A DNA stretch of 64,000 bases, taken from positions 1,921,684 to 1,985,683 of the forward strand of contig OY282457.1 in the NCBI GenBank assembly GCA_958296235.1, read 5' to 3'. Shown here in pieces: positions 41,355 to 49,922 of this stretch. The stretch comes from an uncultured Candidatus Binatia bacterium. GTDB lineage: Bacteria > Desulfobacterota > Binatia > Bin18. The translations under genes were made by a program, and so were the position numbers. Position 1 is the first letter of the stretch. Each line of letters begins with the position of its first letter. Under the pieces are notes generated by a model that saw only the letters and a list, made by a program, of their open reading frames with translations, did no database searches and was not told the DNA's origin.

Positions 41355-42569
41355 TCAATCGCTCCCCTCCAGGCGTTGTATCTCGCGTTTCAACCCGTCA
41401 ATCGCACGTTCGGCATGATCGTCCATCACACGGACCTTCGGAGGTGTACGCCGTAGGGCGTGTAACCCGTCCTCAAGCAAGGATAACTCCTGTCTTATAC
41501 GACGGAGAAGGTGGCCCCGCAGTTTCGCATACTCATCGCGGCTATGGGCAACGTCGTTCTTGTGTGCTTGCTGTTCCGTGTGCAGAGCAGCGGTCAGGCG
41601 TTCCACCTGAGTCTTTTCCGCAGCAAGCTGCCCCTCAAGGTCCCCGAGCTTACCCTCTAGCTCCCGCGCCCGGGCATTCGCCCTTTCTGTGATTTCGCGG
41701 GCCGCATCTGCCCGCCGTTCAGCGTCAAGAACCTGTTCTTCGAGTGATGAGCACGAGAGAGCCGCCGCGGTGGGATCTCGATTATTCATTAGCGCGCGAA
41801 GCTGCTGCGCCTCGGACTTGTGGCGTTCGGCAGCCGGCTTCCAAAGACTGGTGTGCAGGGAGTTAATGATGTCCTTGAATGAGATTCCTCGGATCTCGCG
41901 ATGCCACAACAGGAGACAGTACGCGGCGTTCGTACGGCATTTGTCCAGAACACTTTTCTTCTTTCTTTTCTTCAGCGGGGCAGAGCCTTCGGGCCACGGC
42001 AGTGACTCGAAAGACTGCTGGGTCAGTATCTTCACCGCCCTTTCCGGTGCAGGTCCTTCGGGGAGGTTTCTCAGGGCAGCGGCTAATTGCTCTTTCCGAA
42101 ACGCTGGGTGACGCATAAGCACATCACGGACGAACTCTCGGACCTGCCCCGCCAGATTCGGTCCATCGAAACGCTCCATGCTGAGCAGCATCAACTCTCG
42201 GGTTCTTTCCAGCGTATGGTCTTGCACTGCAAAGCTGAGCAATTCCTCTCGCTCTGCCGGTTGCAGTTTTGGTCCCTGTCGGATTTTATGAAGAGTCTTC
42301 TCCGGCGGCTTCAAGCGTTTGCGCCTTCCGCTGTATACTGCGCGGAGCAGGTCGGCGCAGCTTTCCAGGGGTGCCGGCTTCGCACGTTTTGCCGAGGTTT
42401 TCCTCGCTGGCTCCTGCACGGTGCGGGAGTCCACGCGATCTAGCGCCTTCCGCGCCTCGCTGTCGTTCTTCTTGATCGTCTCAACCGAGGTCGCCGGCTG
42501 TTCTCCGGGTGTTGGAGCGTTCGGTGCCGCGGTCGTTGGATCGATTTTACTGGGATGGGTGTCTGCCAT
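41355..42569 (-). CDS. Coiled-coil protein of the Hsp70-linked operon
   Basis: A 404-residue protein, middle gene of the operon; spacing is 2 bases from the gene before and 1 base to the Hsp70 gene. Residues 1-75 are low-complexity and probably disordered (PTTAAPNAPTPGEQPATSVE); 76-240 form a basic helical domain (LLRAVYSGRRKRLKPPEKTL; KKRKKKSVLDKC); 260-340 are a long coiled coil (EEQVLDAERRADAAREITER onward); the end (LLRRIRQELSLLEDGLHALR, then MDDHAERAIDGLKREIQRLE) is helical again. The long coil plus terminal helices resembles the layout of GrpE-type nucleotide-exchange factors, so it may serve as the Hsp70 partner. No family recognised. Confidence 0.75.
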   Translation of the reverse strand: MADTHPSKIDPTTAAPNAPTPGEQPATSVETIKKNDSEARKALDRVDSRTVQEPARKTSAKRAKPAPLESCADLLRAVYSGRRKRLKPPEKTLHKIRQGPKLQPAEREELLSFAVQDHTLERTRELMLLSMERFDGPNLAGQVREFVRDVLMRHPAFRKEQLAAALRNLPEGPAPERAVKILTQQSFESLPWPEGSAPLKKRKKKSVLDKCRTNAAYCLLLWHREIRGISFKDIINSLHTSLWKPAAERHKSEAQQLRALMNNRDPTAAALSCSSLEEQVLDAERRADAAREITERANARARELEGKLGDLEGQLAAEKTQVERLTAALHTEQQAHKNDVAHSRDEYAKLRGHLLRRIRQELSLLEDGLHALRRTPPKVRVMDDHAERAIDGLKREIQRLEGSD

Positions 42570-42571
42570 CG

Positions 42572-43663
42572 CTATCCTCCTCTAAGCATCTTGATCAGAG
42601 CCTCCGCCCATCCTTGAAAGGGCGACACGTTACGCAGAGTCTTCGCATGTCGCATCGCCCGCTCCACATCTCCGAGTTGAGCGTAGAGTTGTCCCAGCAA
42701 GATATGAAGCTTCTTTCTGTCATACTCCGCCGAAAGGTGGTTAAGAAATTTTTCAATAGCGGGCGATTCCTTTACAAGGTCAGACAACGGGCGACTCGCC
42801 CAACCAAGGATATGTTCCGTTTCCCGATCTGTAACCAGGCCTTCGAGTTCATCCATACCGGTCGTATACTGTCCCAAGCTGTCCGGTGACTCGATCCAGT
42901 CTGAATAGCGAGCCGAAACCCGGCCTACCCGAGATTCCGGGGAGAGACGGGCAGACTCTTGAAACTGGTTAAAATGAAATGTAACGAGGCTCCCGATCGT
43001 CTGAGCAAGCGAACGGTCATATGCCGCTAATTCCTCTGCGGCTTTGTTGAACTTGCCTTCGTAGGCATTGTAGGGAAGGGTTGATCCACCAGCCTGTTCC
43101 TTGGCGAGCACGCCGTACAGGTAGGCGCAGATACCGTCATCATAGCCGACTGCCGTGTTGAATTCTTCTGTGGCGGCTATGAACTTTTCTATGACGTGTG
43201 TATCCAGCCTGGAACCGCGGGCGATTCTCTTGAACTGTTCTTCAACGCCTTCAAGGTCCTTTGAGGACGCGATGCGGAAATCCAACTCGAAATTCGCGTC
43301 TGCGCCGTCCTTGCTCAGGACGACTCGGCAAATGCCGGAGGCGGCGGCGGCAAGTTCGTGAGGGAGACGGAAAATTGGGATATCGCTGCCGTTAAGGGAC
43401 GCTCGGTCACAGTGAGCAATCTCTACGTCAGCCGCCAGGAGCGGCTGAGTGATTCGTACACGGTTCGTTCCCAACTCCCGACCTTGAACGAGCATGACGG
43501 GACGATACAGAGGGTGAGCCTCAAGTCGGTGGCGAAACATCTCATCTTGGGAAGAATGCACTTCGCCACATTGCGTACACAGAAAACGCCCCGGTTGGGG
43601 CTTGAACTGAGGAAGCCCAACTGGCTCGTGAAACTCACCATAGCCGGTATGCCAAAATCCCAT
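42572..43663 (-). CDS. C2H2-type zinc-finger protein of the Hsp70-linked operon
   Basis: A 363-residue protein, first gene of the operon. Near residue 28 there is a classical C2H2 finger: CTQC, 12 residues, H, 4 residues, H (ending FRHRLEAH), rare in bacteria. The rest is mixed alpha/beta then helical; the final third (LSAEYDRKKLHILLGQLYAQ, LGDVERAMRHAKTLRNVSPF) looks like one or two TPR-like hairpins. The ATG at 43663 has AGGGGGACC upstream; a longer frame would run into the adjacent remnant. It may recognise a nucleic acid or protein target for the Hsp70/coiled-coil pair. No family recognised. Confidence 0.72.
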   Translation of the reverse strand: MGFWHTGYGEFHEPVGLPQFKPQPGRFLCTQCGEVHSSQDEMFRHRLEAHPLYRPVMLVQGRELGTNRVRITQPLLAADVEIAHCDRASLNGSDIPIFRLPHELAAAASGICRVVLSKDGADANFELDFRIASSKDLEGVEEQFKRIARGSRLDTHVIEKFIAATEEFNTAVGYDDGICAYLYGVLAKEQAGGSTLPYNAYEGKFNKAAEELAAYDRSLAQTIGSLVTFHFNQFQESARLSPESRVGRVSARYSDWIESPDSLGQYTTGMDELEGLVTDRETEHILGWASRPLSDLVKESPAIEKFLNHLSAEYDRKKLHILLGQLYAQLGDVERAMRHAKTLRNVSPFQGWAEALIKMLRGG

Positions 43664-43730
43664 CGCGGTCCCCCTAACAAACTTTTGAGAAGTGAGCAAA
43701 CGTAGGGAAGCGTCCGTCAGGCCGCTTAGC

Positions 43731-43956
43731 CTAGGCGTACCGGGCAAGAATATCCTTTAATGTACCAGGGTCTCGTGACACGCCCCGGGACCAGCGGCCA
43801 AAACCGCCGTGCTGGTTGACTGCCCGTACCCATTCGTTCAGGAAATAGCGTTTTGTCTTGTTCTGCGTTCCTGACCTGCCCCTTGGTCTCCAGCACCAGC
43901 GTATCGCCCGAGCATAGGCAATCCGACCGGAAAGCCTGTGACCAGTCGTCCGCCAC
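43731..43956 (-). pseudogene. C-terminal remnant of a type III restriction-enzyme-like helicase/nuclease
   Basis: One frame has GDTLVLETKGQVRNAEQDKT, and the next frame continues KRYFLNEWVRAVNQHGGFGR, then W and SRDPGTLKDILARYA before a stop. E-x-K-G/Q followed by W-V-x-A-V-N-x-H-G-G-F-G-x-W is what I recall as the end of type III restriction (Res) subunits, the E-x-K being its nuclease motif. A frameshift separates the two halves and everything upstream is lost. It lies directly before the Hsp70-linked operon. Confidence 0.6.
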
Positions 43957-44145
43957 TCAGGCAATTGAGCACTGCCAAATTGTTTTCACGGAGTATGCCT
44001 CTCGATTGTATCCGAGCTGTGACTGTTGAGCGCGTACACTGTTGGCACGCGGAAGGATGCGGTCTCTTTATTGGGCTGGGAGTGAAGCCGGTCCGGCTCG
44101 TGTCAGTGCGAACCGGACCGCAAGAAGAATGACGATCTGACAGGC

Positions 44146-45495
44146 TTACGCTGCCATGAGTTCTGCGAGTGTCTGCGGGTCGCTGACGGGCTCGGGTCGG
44201 CCGTTGGCCAGGGGCCGCGAGCCGGGTTTTTGTACAAACGGGTCAACCAGACCCAGCGTCTTGCCGTGCTCGCGCATGGCCGGAATGACGTCGCGGTTGA
44301 TCAGTTCCAGACAGCGCAGCCGATCCTTGGCCGGGACTGGGCCGTCCAGCCAGAAGGAAAAGATACCCGGACGCAGGATATCCTGGATTTTCTTGAGCTT
44401 CGGAATCACATTGTCCGGCGTGCCGGCGATCATGACCATGTCCTTGAGGACACCGGGATAGCTGTCGTAAATGGTCTTTTTGACGGCTTCGATCTCTTCG
44501 ACCGTCGTTTCTCCGCCCTCACCGTACAGCGGTCCGGCAGAGGCATTGACGCCGAAGTTCGTCCGGGCCAGCCGGCGGGTCGCCGCTTTCGAGTTATAGC
44601 CCGGCGGGAACATCCATTCGGGCCGGGCAAAATGCGCAAAAGCGCCGCCGTACAGAATCCGCTTGCCCATTTCTTCGGCGCGTTCCTGCGTATCCGCGAC
44701 CATGACCGGTTGCAGATAGCCAAAATTCTCCGGTCCGGCCTGATAGCCTTCACGAGCGGCGGCTTTGTTGTAGAAATCCCACAGTTCCAGGGTTGGTTCG
44801 AGTCGGGTGGCGAGGGCCACATAGGGGTAGCGGTTCTTGGCGCACCAAGCGACAGTCTCCGGGCTGATGAGACCGGGAATCCAGAAGGGAGGATGCGGCT
44901 CCTGGACGGGCAGCACCCAGGGATTGACGTGCCGGAAGTGGAAGTGTTTGCCCTCATACCGGAACGGGCCCGGCTTGGTCCACGACTGGACGATAAAGTC
45001 GATGCCCTCTTCAAAGTATTCACGATTAAAGGCCGGGTTGGCATTGTTGGCAAGCTGTTCGCTGCCGGCGCCACGCACCCAGCCGGAGATCAGGCGGCCA
45101 TTGGAAATCAGGTCGATCATGGCCAACTCTTCGGCCAGTCGGAGCGCGTTTGATACGGTCGGAACCGGGTTGCCGAGCAGCGCCATTCTGACCCGGCTGG
45201 TCGCCTTGGCCAGCACCGAGGCTTCGACATCCATGACCGCGCCCAGGCAGAAGGGGTTGGCATGGTGCTCGTTGAGCATAATGCCGTCAAAGTTCATCAG
45301 CTCCTGGTCGGTATAAATCTTCTCGTCGAGATACTGGTTGAGCAGCCGCGCGCCGTGCTGACGATCAAAATAGCTGTTCGGTGTCCCGAAAAAGCTGCGT
45401 TTGCGAATAATCTCATTTTCGAGGTCGCGGTATTGCTGCGGATGTTCTTCCGGGTCGTAGTGATACGCGCGTTCCGTAAACCACATGAAATGCAT
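44146..45495 (-). CDS. LLM-class flavin-dependent monooxygenase
   Basis: A 449-residue luciferase-like protein, paralogue of the gene at 1.9 kb. Shared blocks: NEHHANPFCLGAVMDVEASV, IDLISNGRLISGWVRGAGSE, and YEGKHFHFRHVNPWVLPVQE, plus the C-terminal FWLDGPVPAKDRLRCLELIN. Same reaction class: oxygenation using reduced flavin supplied by another protein. The ATG at 45495 follows GCAGGAGGAC. It stands alone. The two paralogues differ most in the region between residues 230 and 340, so different substrates are likely. Confidence 0.92.
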   Translation of the reverse strand: MHFMWFTERAYHYDPEEHPQQYRDLENEIIRKRSFFGTPNSYFDRQHGARLLNQYLDEKIYTDQELMNFDGIMLNEHHANPFCLGAVMDVEASVLAKATSRVRMALLGNPVPTVSNALRLAEELAMIDLISNGRLISGWVRGAGSEQLANNANPAFNREYFEEGIDFIVQSWTKPGPFRYEGKHFHFRHVNPWVLPVQEPHPPFWIPGLISPETVAWCAKNRYPYVALATRLEPTLELWDFYNKAAAREGYQAGPENFGYLQPVMVADTQERAEEMGKRILYGGAFAHFARPEWMFPPGYNSKAATRRLARTNFGVNASAGPLYGEGGETTVEEIEAVKKTIYDSYPGVLKDMVMIAGTPDNVIPKLKKIQDILRPGIFSFWLDGPVPAKDRLRCLELINRDVIPAMREHGKTLGLVDPFVQKPGSRPLANGRPEPVSDPQTLAELMAA

Positions 45496-45698
45496 AGTCT
45501 GTCCTCCTGCTGTGAAAATACCACAAGTATAAGAGACGGGCGGCAGAGGCAAGAGGAAGACCGGCGGCCTGCCACGGCGGACGGTTGCCCTGGCGAACTT
45601 CTCCGGCTAGCCGTCCCTGGACAGGTCCGGCGCCGTATCCCGATCAAAATCTCGGGGTATGGAGTGTTTGTTCCCGCTCATTGTCGTTCCCGACACCA

Positions 45699-45733
45699 AT
45701 CAGCCCACAATACGCACCTCGTGCCCGCTGCAT
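45699..45733. repeat. 35-bp direct repeat, left copy
   Basis: An exact 35-base copy of the 3' end (plus stop) of the EthD-like gene at 46.6 kb, lying outside that gene, in a 310-base gap upstream of the VapBC module. The remainder of the gap (45496-45806) contains no gene; TATAAT at 45781-45786 may be the -10 box of the antitoxin promoter. Confidence 0.85.
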
Positions 45734-45806
45734 GCGCCTGTAAGGTCATTGTCCCACAATACACTACGGTCTATTGTAACTATAATAATTCGCCTTGAGG
45801 GACATC

Positions 45807-46049
45807 ATGCACGAGGTTCAATTACGCGACGCAAGGGCTAGACTCTCAGCGCTGGTAGAAGACGCGGCCCATGGAGAGACGACAATCATCACTCGCTACG
45901 GCAAACCTTGGGCCGTCATCCTTGGGATCGATGAGTGGAATCGTCTCTGCCAAGTGCCGTCCTTTGGTCGGTTGCTGCTCTCCACACCACTGGAGGACGG
46001 CGACCTGCCACCGCGTGACATGAGCCCGGCACGGGACGCTACACTCTAG
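45807..46049 (+). CDS. Phd/YefM-type antitoxin of a VapBC pair
   Basis: An 80-residue antitoxin: MHEVQLRDARARLSALVEDA, then HGETTIITRYGKPWAVILGI, the Phd DNA-binding pattern (R-x-x-L-x-x-L-V-x-x-A, then I-x-R-x-G-K-P-x-A-V-I). The ATG has GAGG upstream; an in-frame TTG 12 bases earlier is possible. The toxin gene starts 9 bases after its stop. Together with the toxin it is bracketed by 35-bp direct repeats. Confidence 0.83.
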   Translation: MHEVQLRDARARLSALVEDAAHGETTIITRYGKPWAVILGIDEWNRLCQVPSFGRLLLSTPLEDGDLPPRDMSPARDATL

Positions 46050-46058
46050 GAACGGCTC

Positions 46059-46499
46059 TTGTACTTGGTCGATACCAATGTACTGTCGGTCGGGGCTCCC
46101 GGCCGGGTGGGTCGGTCTACGACATTGATCGACTGGATGGAGACGCATTCGAGTATGCTTTTCCTGTCGGTGGTCACCGTGGCCGAGATTGCCGACGGGG
46201 TGGCCAAGCTGAAACGGACCGGGTCTGCCACCAGGGCTGCCGCCATTGGGGACTGGCTCCAACTTGTGCTCCATCTCTACGGCAGTCGGATGCTGGCGTT
46301 TGATGTTGCCGCGGCCCGGCTGGCGGGGGAACTGACAGATAAGGCGCGAGCGGCGGGGCATGCTCCTGGCTTTGCCGATATCGCCATCGCGGCTACAGCC
46401 GAAAGCCACGGCCTGACGATCCTGACGCGCAACCTGCGCCACTTTATACCGCTCGGCATCCCGGCAATCGATCCCTTTGCCGCGTTACCCCGCTCCTGA
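46059..46499 (+). CDS. vapC: PIN-domain toxin (VapC/FitB-type ribonuclease)
   Basis: A 146-residue PIN domain: D5 in YLVDTNVLS, E in VVTVAEIADGVAKL (about 44), and the D in PGFADIAIAATAESHG (about 104-119), followed by LTRNLRHF. Those acidic residues bind metal for RNA cleavage. The start is a TTG, the only reasonable choice given the DTNVLS block near the N-terminus. Motifs are intact; the length is normal. Partner is the Phd-type antitoxin before it. Confidence 0.85.
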   Translation: MYLVDTNVLSVGAPGRVGRSTTLIDWMETHSSMLFLSVVTVAEIADGVAKLKRTGSATRAAAIGDWLQLVLHLYGSRMLAFDVAAARLAGELTDKARAAGHAPGFADIAIAATAESHGLTILTRNLRHFIPLGIPAIDPFAALPRS

Positions 46500-46621
46500 C
46501 AGCAGGTAGGGCCATTTCATATTGTTGAACCCTCACCAAGTGTAAAACGGCTGACGTGTTGACCTTTCTCATATAGATTTCTCAAGCAGGCCTTCGGCTT
46601 TCAGCCGTGCCTCATGGGTCC

Positions 46622-46656
46622 ATCAGCCCACAATACGCACCTCGTGCCCGCTGCAT
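46622..46656. repeat. 35-bp direct repeat, right copy
   Basis: Covers the last codons and stop of the EthD-like gene. The left copy lies 923 bases away on the other side of the VapBC module; all 35 bases are identical while flanking bases differ. Confidence 0.85.
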
Positions 46657-47291
46657 ACCAGCATGGGTTCGACCAGTTCGCCGAAACCGTCCGGCTCATA
46701 GCCCTGAATGTCGGCGAATGTGGCGTTGGGACGATCGATGCAGATTTGCGCCACCCCGTCGTAAGCGCGCTCTCGCTCAGCATCGTCCAGGTCAACCAGG
46801 TCCACGGAATAGCGGACCGCGTCCGGCGTATTATTGATGGCCGCGACAACATTCGGCACGTGGACGTTCAGCCAGTAGTCGTCCAGGTGGGCGCGCTCAA
46901 TTCCCTGGCGTCTCTTGATAAAGAAAACGAGCTTGGTGGTGTCGCGCGTCGTCGGACCATCAACGTTGAGATGCTCGGTCACAAACAGATTACAGCCCGG
47001 TTGGATGGCGGCATAGGTGCTGAATTTGTCGGCGTCGATATTGGGCGGGGCCTGTCGTCCGATCGTGGTCTCAAAATGCGCTCTGTCCCGGAACCACAGC
47101 TCGGCCGTACCGTCCGGTGGACGGCTGTCCGCATCGGCGCTGTCCGAGGGCGGGTCAAAGAAGGTGATGCGATAACGCTCAGGCTTGACCAGCGAAACGA
47201 CATGCGGGGCGTGAATGTGTTCCCAGGCGTGGACCAGCTCGTCGTGCGAAATATGATCCAGACGCCGAACAGCGGCCATAAATTTTAACAT
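46623..47291 (-). CDS. EthD-domain protein
   Basis: A 222-residue protein with two ferredoxin-like half-repeats: MLKFMAAVRRLDHISHDELV, then WEHIHAPHVV (about 1-33), and KLVFFIKRRQGIERAHLDDY, WLNVHVPNVV (about 118-148). Each half carries the F/M-H-x-x-H/W-V-P-x-V pattern of the EthD/dimeric alpha-beta barrel superfamily, so this is a tandem EthD protein. EthD is needed for ether-degrading P450 systems; others are small oxygenases or dehydratases. Here no P450 is adjacent. Its 3' end carries the right copy of the 35-bp repeat. Confidence 0.82.
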   Translation of the reverse strand: MLKFMAAVRRLDHISHDELVHAWEHIHAPHVVSLVKPERYRITFFDPPSDSADADSRPPDGTAELWFRDRAHFETTIGRQAPPNIDADKFSTYAAIQPGCNLFVTEHLNVDGPTTRDTTKLVFFIKRRQGIERAHLDDYWLNVHVPNVVAAINNTPDAVRYSVDLVDLDDAERERAYDGVAQICIDRPNATFADIQGYEPDGFGELVEPMLVCSGHEVRIVG

Positions 47292-47310
47292 GGGTGTCTC
47301 CTTTAATAGT

Positions 47311-47352
47311 GGTCAGTGGCTAGTGGCTAGTGGTCAGTGGTCAGTGGTCAGT
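47311..47352. repeat. Short tandem repeat (GTGGTCA/GTGGCTA units)
   Basis: Six to seven units of AGTGGTC or AGTGGCT in a row upstream of the EthD-like gene start. Period is 7; simple slippage-type repeat. Confidence 0.75.
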
Positions 47353-47354
47353 AG

Positions 47355-47440
47355 GAACCCTCCCCCTAGCCCCCTCCCAGAGGGAGGGGGGATGTTTTCT
47401 CCCCTCTCCCCCTGGGAGAGGGGCCGGGGGTGAGGGTTCC
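47355..47440. repeat. Dispersed palindromic intergenic repeat (double hairpin copy)
   Basis: Two successive hairpins, CCCTCCC-AGA-GGGAGGG and CCCCTCTCCCC-CTG-GGAGAGGGG, then GTGAGGGTTCC, the same tail as other copies. It fills the gap between the EthD-like and SMP-30-like genes, both on the minus strand. Confidence 0.8.
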
Positions 47441-48295
47441 TCAGAAGCGGGCCTGCGGTACGGGCAAGCCAGGGATGTCCGAACGCGCTCGAAAGACGCT
47501 GCCCTTGAGCTCGCGTTGATCGTTGTTGGCGGTGACCACGTACAGGTCTGACATGTCGGGGCCACCAAAGGCCACGCTGGTGACCGTTTTGGCCGGCACC
47601 TTGATACGTTGATCGACCGTCCCATCCGGTTTGAAACGCACGATTTCACCCCGCCCGGCCACCGTGGCTACCCACACCCCGCCTTCGACATCAACGGTCA
47701 TGCCGTCGGGCATGCCCTCGGGTAGCTGCGCGAACAGTTGCCGGTCGCTGACGGTACGGTCGGCACGCACTTCATAGGCCCAGACGGCCCGAGTGGTGGA
47801 ATCACAGTGGTAGAGCAGTTTGCGGTCTGGACTGAAGCCCAGGCCGTTGGTCACCTCAACCCCCTCCCAGAGGTGCGTCACCTGGCCTGGCGGGTCAATG
47901 CGAAAGAGCGAGCCCGGCGGCGGGGTGCTCTTAAAATCGAAAGTGTGGATATCGCAACCAAACGAACCAACCCAGATGCTGCCCTGGTCATCTATGGTGA
48001 GGTCGTTCAGGCCGAACAGGGGCTTCCCCTGCCATTCGGCGAAGATATCCCGTAGCGCGCCGGCCTGCTCATCCCAGTGCGCCAACGATAGACCTGTCAC
48101 CAAGATGCCGCCGCCCGCGTTCAGGGCGATGCCGCCAACAAACTTTCGGTCCGCCACCAAGGTCTCAATCTCCCCGTCGGGACTGCGCCGAAAGACACCG
48201 CCGCCACGCACATCGCTGTAATAGAGCCGGTTCTGCTCATCGGTCCGGGGTCCCTCAACGAGCCCGTAGCCGCTGGCCAAGGTTTCAAATTCCAT
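47441..48295 (-). CDS. SMP-30/gluconolactonase/LRE family protein
   Basis: A 284-residue six-bladed propeller enzyme. Metal-site motifs: VEGPRTDEQNRLYYSDV (the Glu, about 13-29), LNDLTIDDQGSIWVGSF (Asn/Asp, about 98-114), NGLGFSPDRKLLYHCDS (Asn, about 151-167) and PDGMTVDVEGGVWVAT (Asp, about 197-212). The family hydrolyses sugar lactones or other lactones with a divalent metal. RBS AAGGAGGG before ATG 48295. It is divergent from the MFS transporter, which could import its substrate; that is inference from neighbourhood. Confidence 0.9.
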   Translation of the reverse strand: MEFETLASGYGLVEGPRTDEQNRLYYSDVRGGGVFRRSPDGEIETLVADRKFVGGIALNAGGGILVTGLSLAHWDEQAGALRDIFAEWQGKPLFGLNDLTIDDQGSIWVGSFGCDIHTFDFKSTPPPGSLFRIDPPGQVTHLWEGVEVTNGLGFSPDRKLLYHCDSTTRAVWAYEVRADRTVSDRQLFAQLPEGMPDGMTVDVEGGVWVATVAGRGEIVRFKPDGTVDQRIKVPAKTVTSVAFGGPDMSDLYVVTANNDQRELKGSVFRARSDIPGLPVPQARF

Positions 48296-48452
48296 ACACT
48301 CCCTCCTTGTGTGTGGCCGCTCACACGAGTAGCGGCCTGATGGGGCGAGGGTAATCGCTCCGGGGGCGGAAGACAATGGGCGGGTCGGCCACAGACAAAG
48401 CCGCCGACTTTGTGTAAGGTGCGCCCCTACTCTTCCGTCACAACGCTATCCG

Positions 48453-49799
48453 ATGCGGCAAAAAGAATTCCCCTTTTATTATGGCTGGGCGGTCGTGGCC
48501 GTGGCTTTCGTCACCCTGGCCATCGGCGTGAATACGCGCACGACCTTCTCCCTGCTCTTTCCGCCCATTCTGGCGGAGTTTGGTTGGGACCGGGGCAGTA
48601 CGGCCGCGGCCTTTTCTTGCGGTTTTCTGGCGGCAACCGTGTACGCTCCCGTGGTCGGCATGCTCATGGATCGCTGGGGGCCGCGCGTGGTCATCCCGCT
48701 GGGCGCGATTCTGGTCAGCGCCGGCATGGTCTCGATTACCCTGGTTTCTCAGCCGTGGCACCTGTATCTCACCTTCGGCATCCTGGTCGGCGGCGCGAGC
48801 ACCTCCATCAGCTATCTCGGTCACTCCCTGTTTTTACCCTACTGGTTTGTGCGCCGCCGCGGGCTGGCCCTGGGGCTGGCCTTTTCCGGCGTGGGCGCCG
48901 GCTCAATCCTGCTCTTCCCGTGGGTGCAGAGCATTATTGACCAGGCCGGCTGGCGTGAGGCGTGTTGGGTCGTGGCGGGGCTCCTGCTGGTGGTCGTGTT
49001 GCCCTTGAACGTGGTCCTGCAACGCCGCCGGCCCGAGGACCTGGGCTTGGCGCCCGACGGAGACGCCGCCCCAAGCGCCGCTCACGGTGGGCCGCGCCCG
49101 GCCGATAATGTCGTGGATCATGCCTGGGCCGCGACCGACTGGACCCTGGCGCGCGCCATACGCACCGCCCGTTTCTGGTGGTTGGGCGTCTCTTTTTTCA
49201 GCAGCCTGTACGCCTGGTACGCCATCCAGGTGCATCAAACCAAATATCTGACCGATAGCGGCTTTTCAGCGGAGACCGCGGCCTTTGCCCTGGGGCTGGT
49301 GGGGCTGACCGCCTGCGGCGGCCAGATTGGGCTGGGTACGCTCTCCGACCGGATCGGACGCGAGTGGGTCTGGACCATCAGTATGCTGGGTTTTGTCTTG
49401 TGTTACGTCATCCTGCTCAGTATGCCCGAGCGGCCCAGTCTGGCGCTGTTATACGCTATGGTCGCGGCCCAGGGCATGTTGGGCTATGGCACGGTCTCGG
49501 TGTTCGGCGCCATCCCCGCGGAGATTTTTCAGGGCAAACAGTACGGTCGTATCTACGGCACGCTGACTATTGCCGGCAGTCTGGGCGGTGGGACCGGCCC
49601 CTGGGTGACCGGCCTGCTCTTTGACCGCACCGGCAGTTATACGGTGGCCTTCTGGATTGCGCTGACGTTTGCCTTCGTCTCCATTGGTGGCATGTGGCTG
49701 GCCAGTCCGCGCAAGGTGCGCGTGGTAGCCGGCCAGGTCGAACGCCTGGCGGCGCAACGGGCGCGAGCCGGACGGGGAGAATCCTCAACTGTGAGCTAG
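48453..49799 (+). CDS. MFS transporter
   Basis: A 448-residue major-facilitator protein with about 12 hydrophobic segments in two groups of six split by a hydrophilic loop (about residues 200-230, DGDAAPSAAHGGPRPADNVV). Loop 2-3 has the signature GMLMDRWGPRVV, repeated in the second half as GTLSDRIGREWVW. It resembles monocarboxylate/oxalate-type MFS carriers. Location is the inner membrane. Substrate cannot be inferred; the divergent lactonase-like gene hints at an organic acid or lactone. Confidence 0.9.
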   Translation: MRQKEFPFYYGWAVVAVAFVTLAIGVNTRTTFSLLFPPILAEFGWDRGSTAAAFSCGFLAATVYAPVVGMLMDRWGPRVVIPLGAILVSAGMVSITLVSQPWHLYLTFGILVGGASTSISYLGHSLFLPYWFVRRRGLALGLAFSGVGAGSILLFPWVQSIIDQAGWREACWVVAGLLLVVVLPLNVVLQRRRPEDLGLAPDGDAAPSAAHGGPRPADNVVDHAWAATDWTLARAIRTARFWWLGVSFFSSLYAWYAIQVHQTKYLTDSGFSAETAAFALGLVGLTACGGQIGLGTLSDRIGREWVWTISMLGFVLCYVILLSMPERPSLALLYAMVAAQGMLGYGTVSVFGAIPAEIFQGKQYGRIYGTLTIAGSLGGGTGPWVTGLLFDRTGSYTVAFWIALTFAFVSIGGMWLASPRKVRVVAGQVERLAAQRARAGRGESSTVS

Positions 49800-49922
49800 T
49801 GGTTTTTATCGGAGCAGGTGGATAGCTTCCAGAATACAATCGCAAAAGCCCCGGAGATTGTCGCTCTCATGCCCAGGGCAGGGCAGGCGGTCAGACTCAG
49901 CAGGCCTTCTTCCGGGTCTGCT

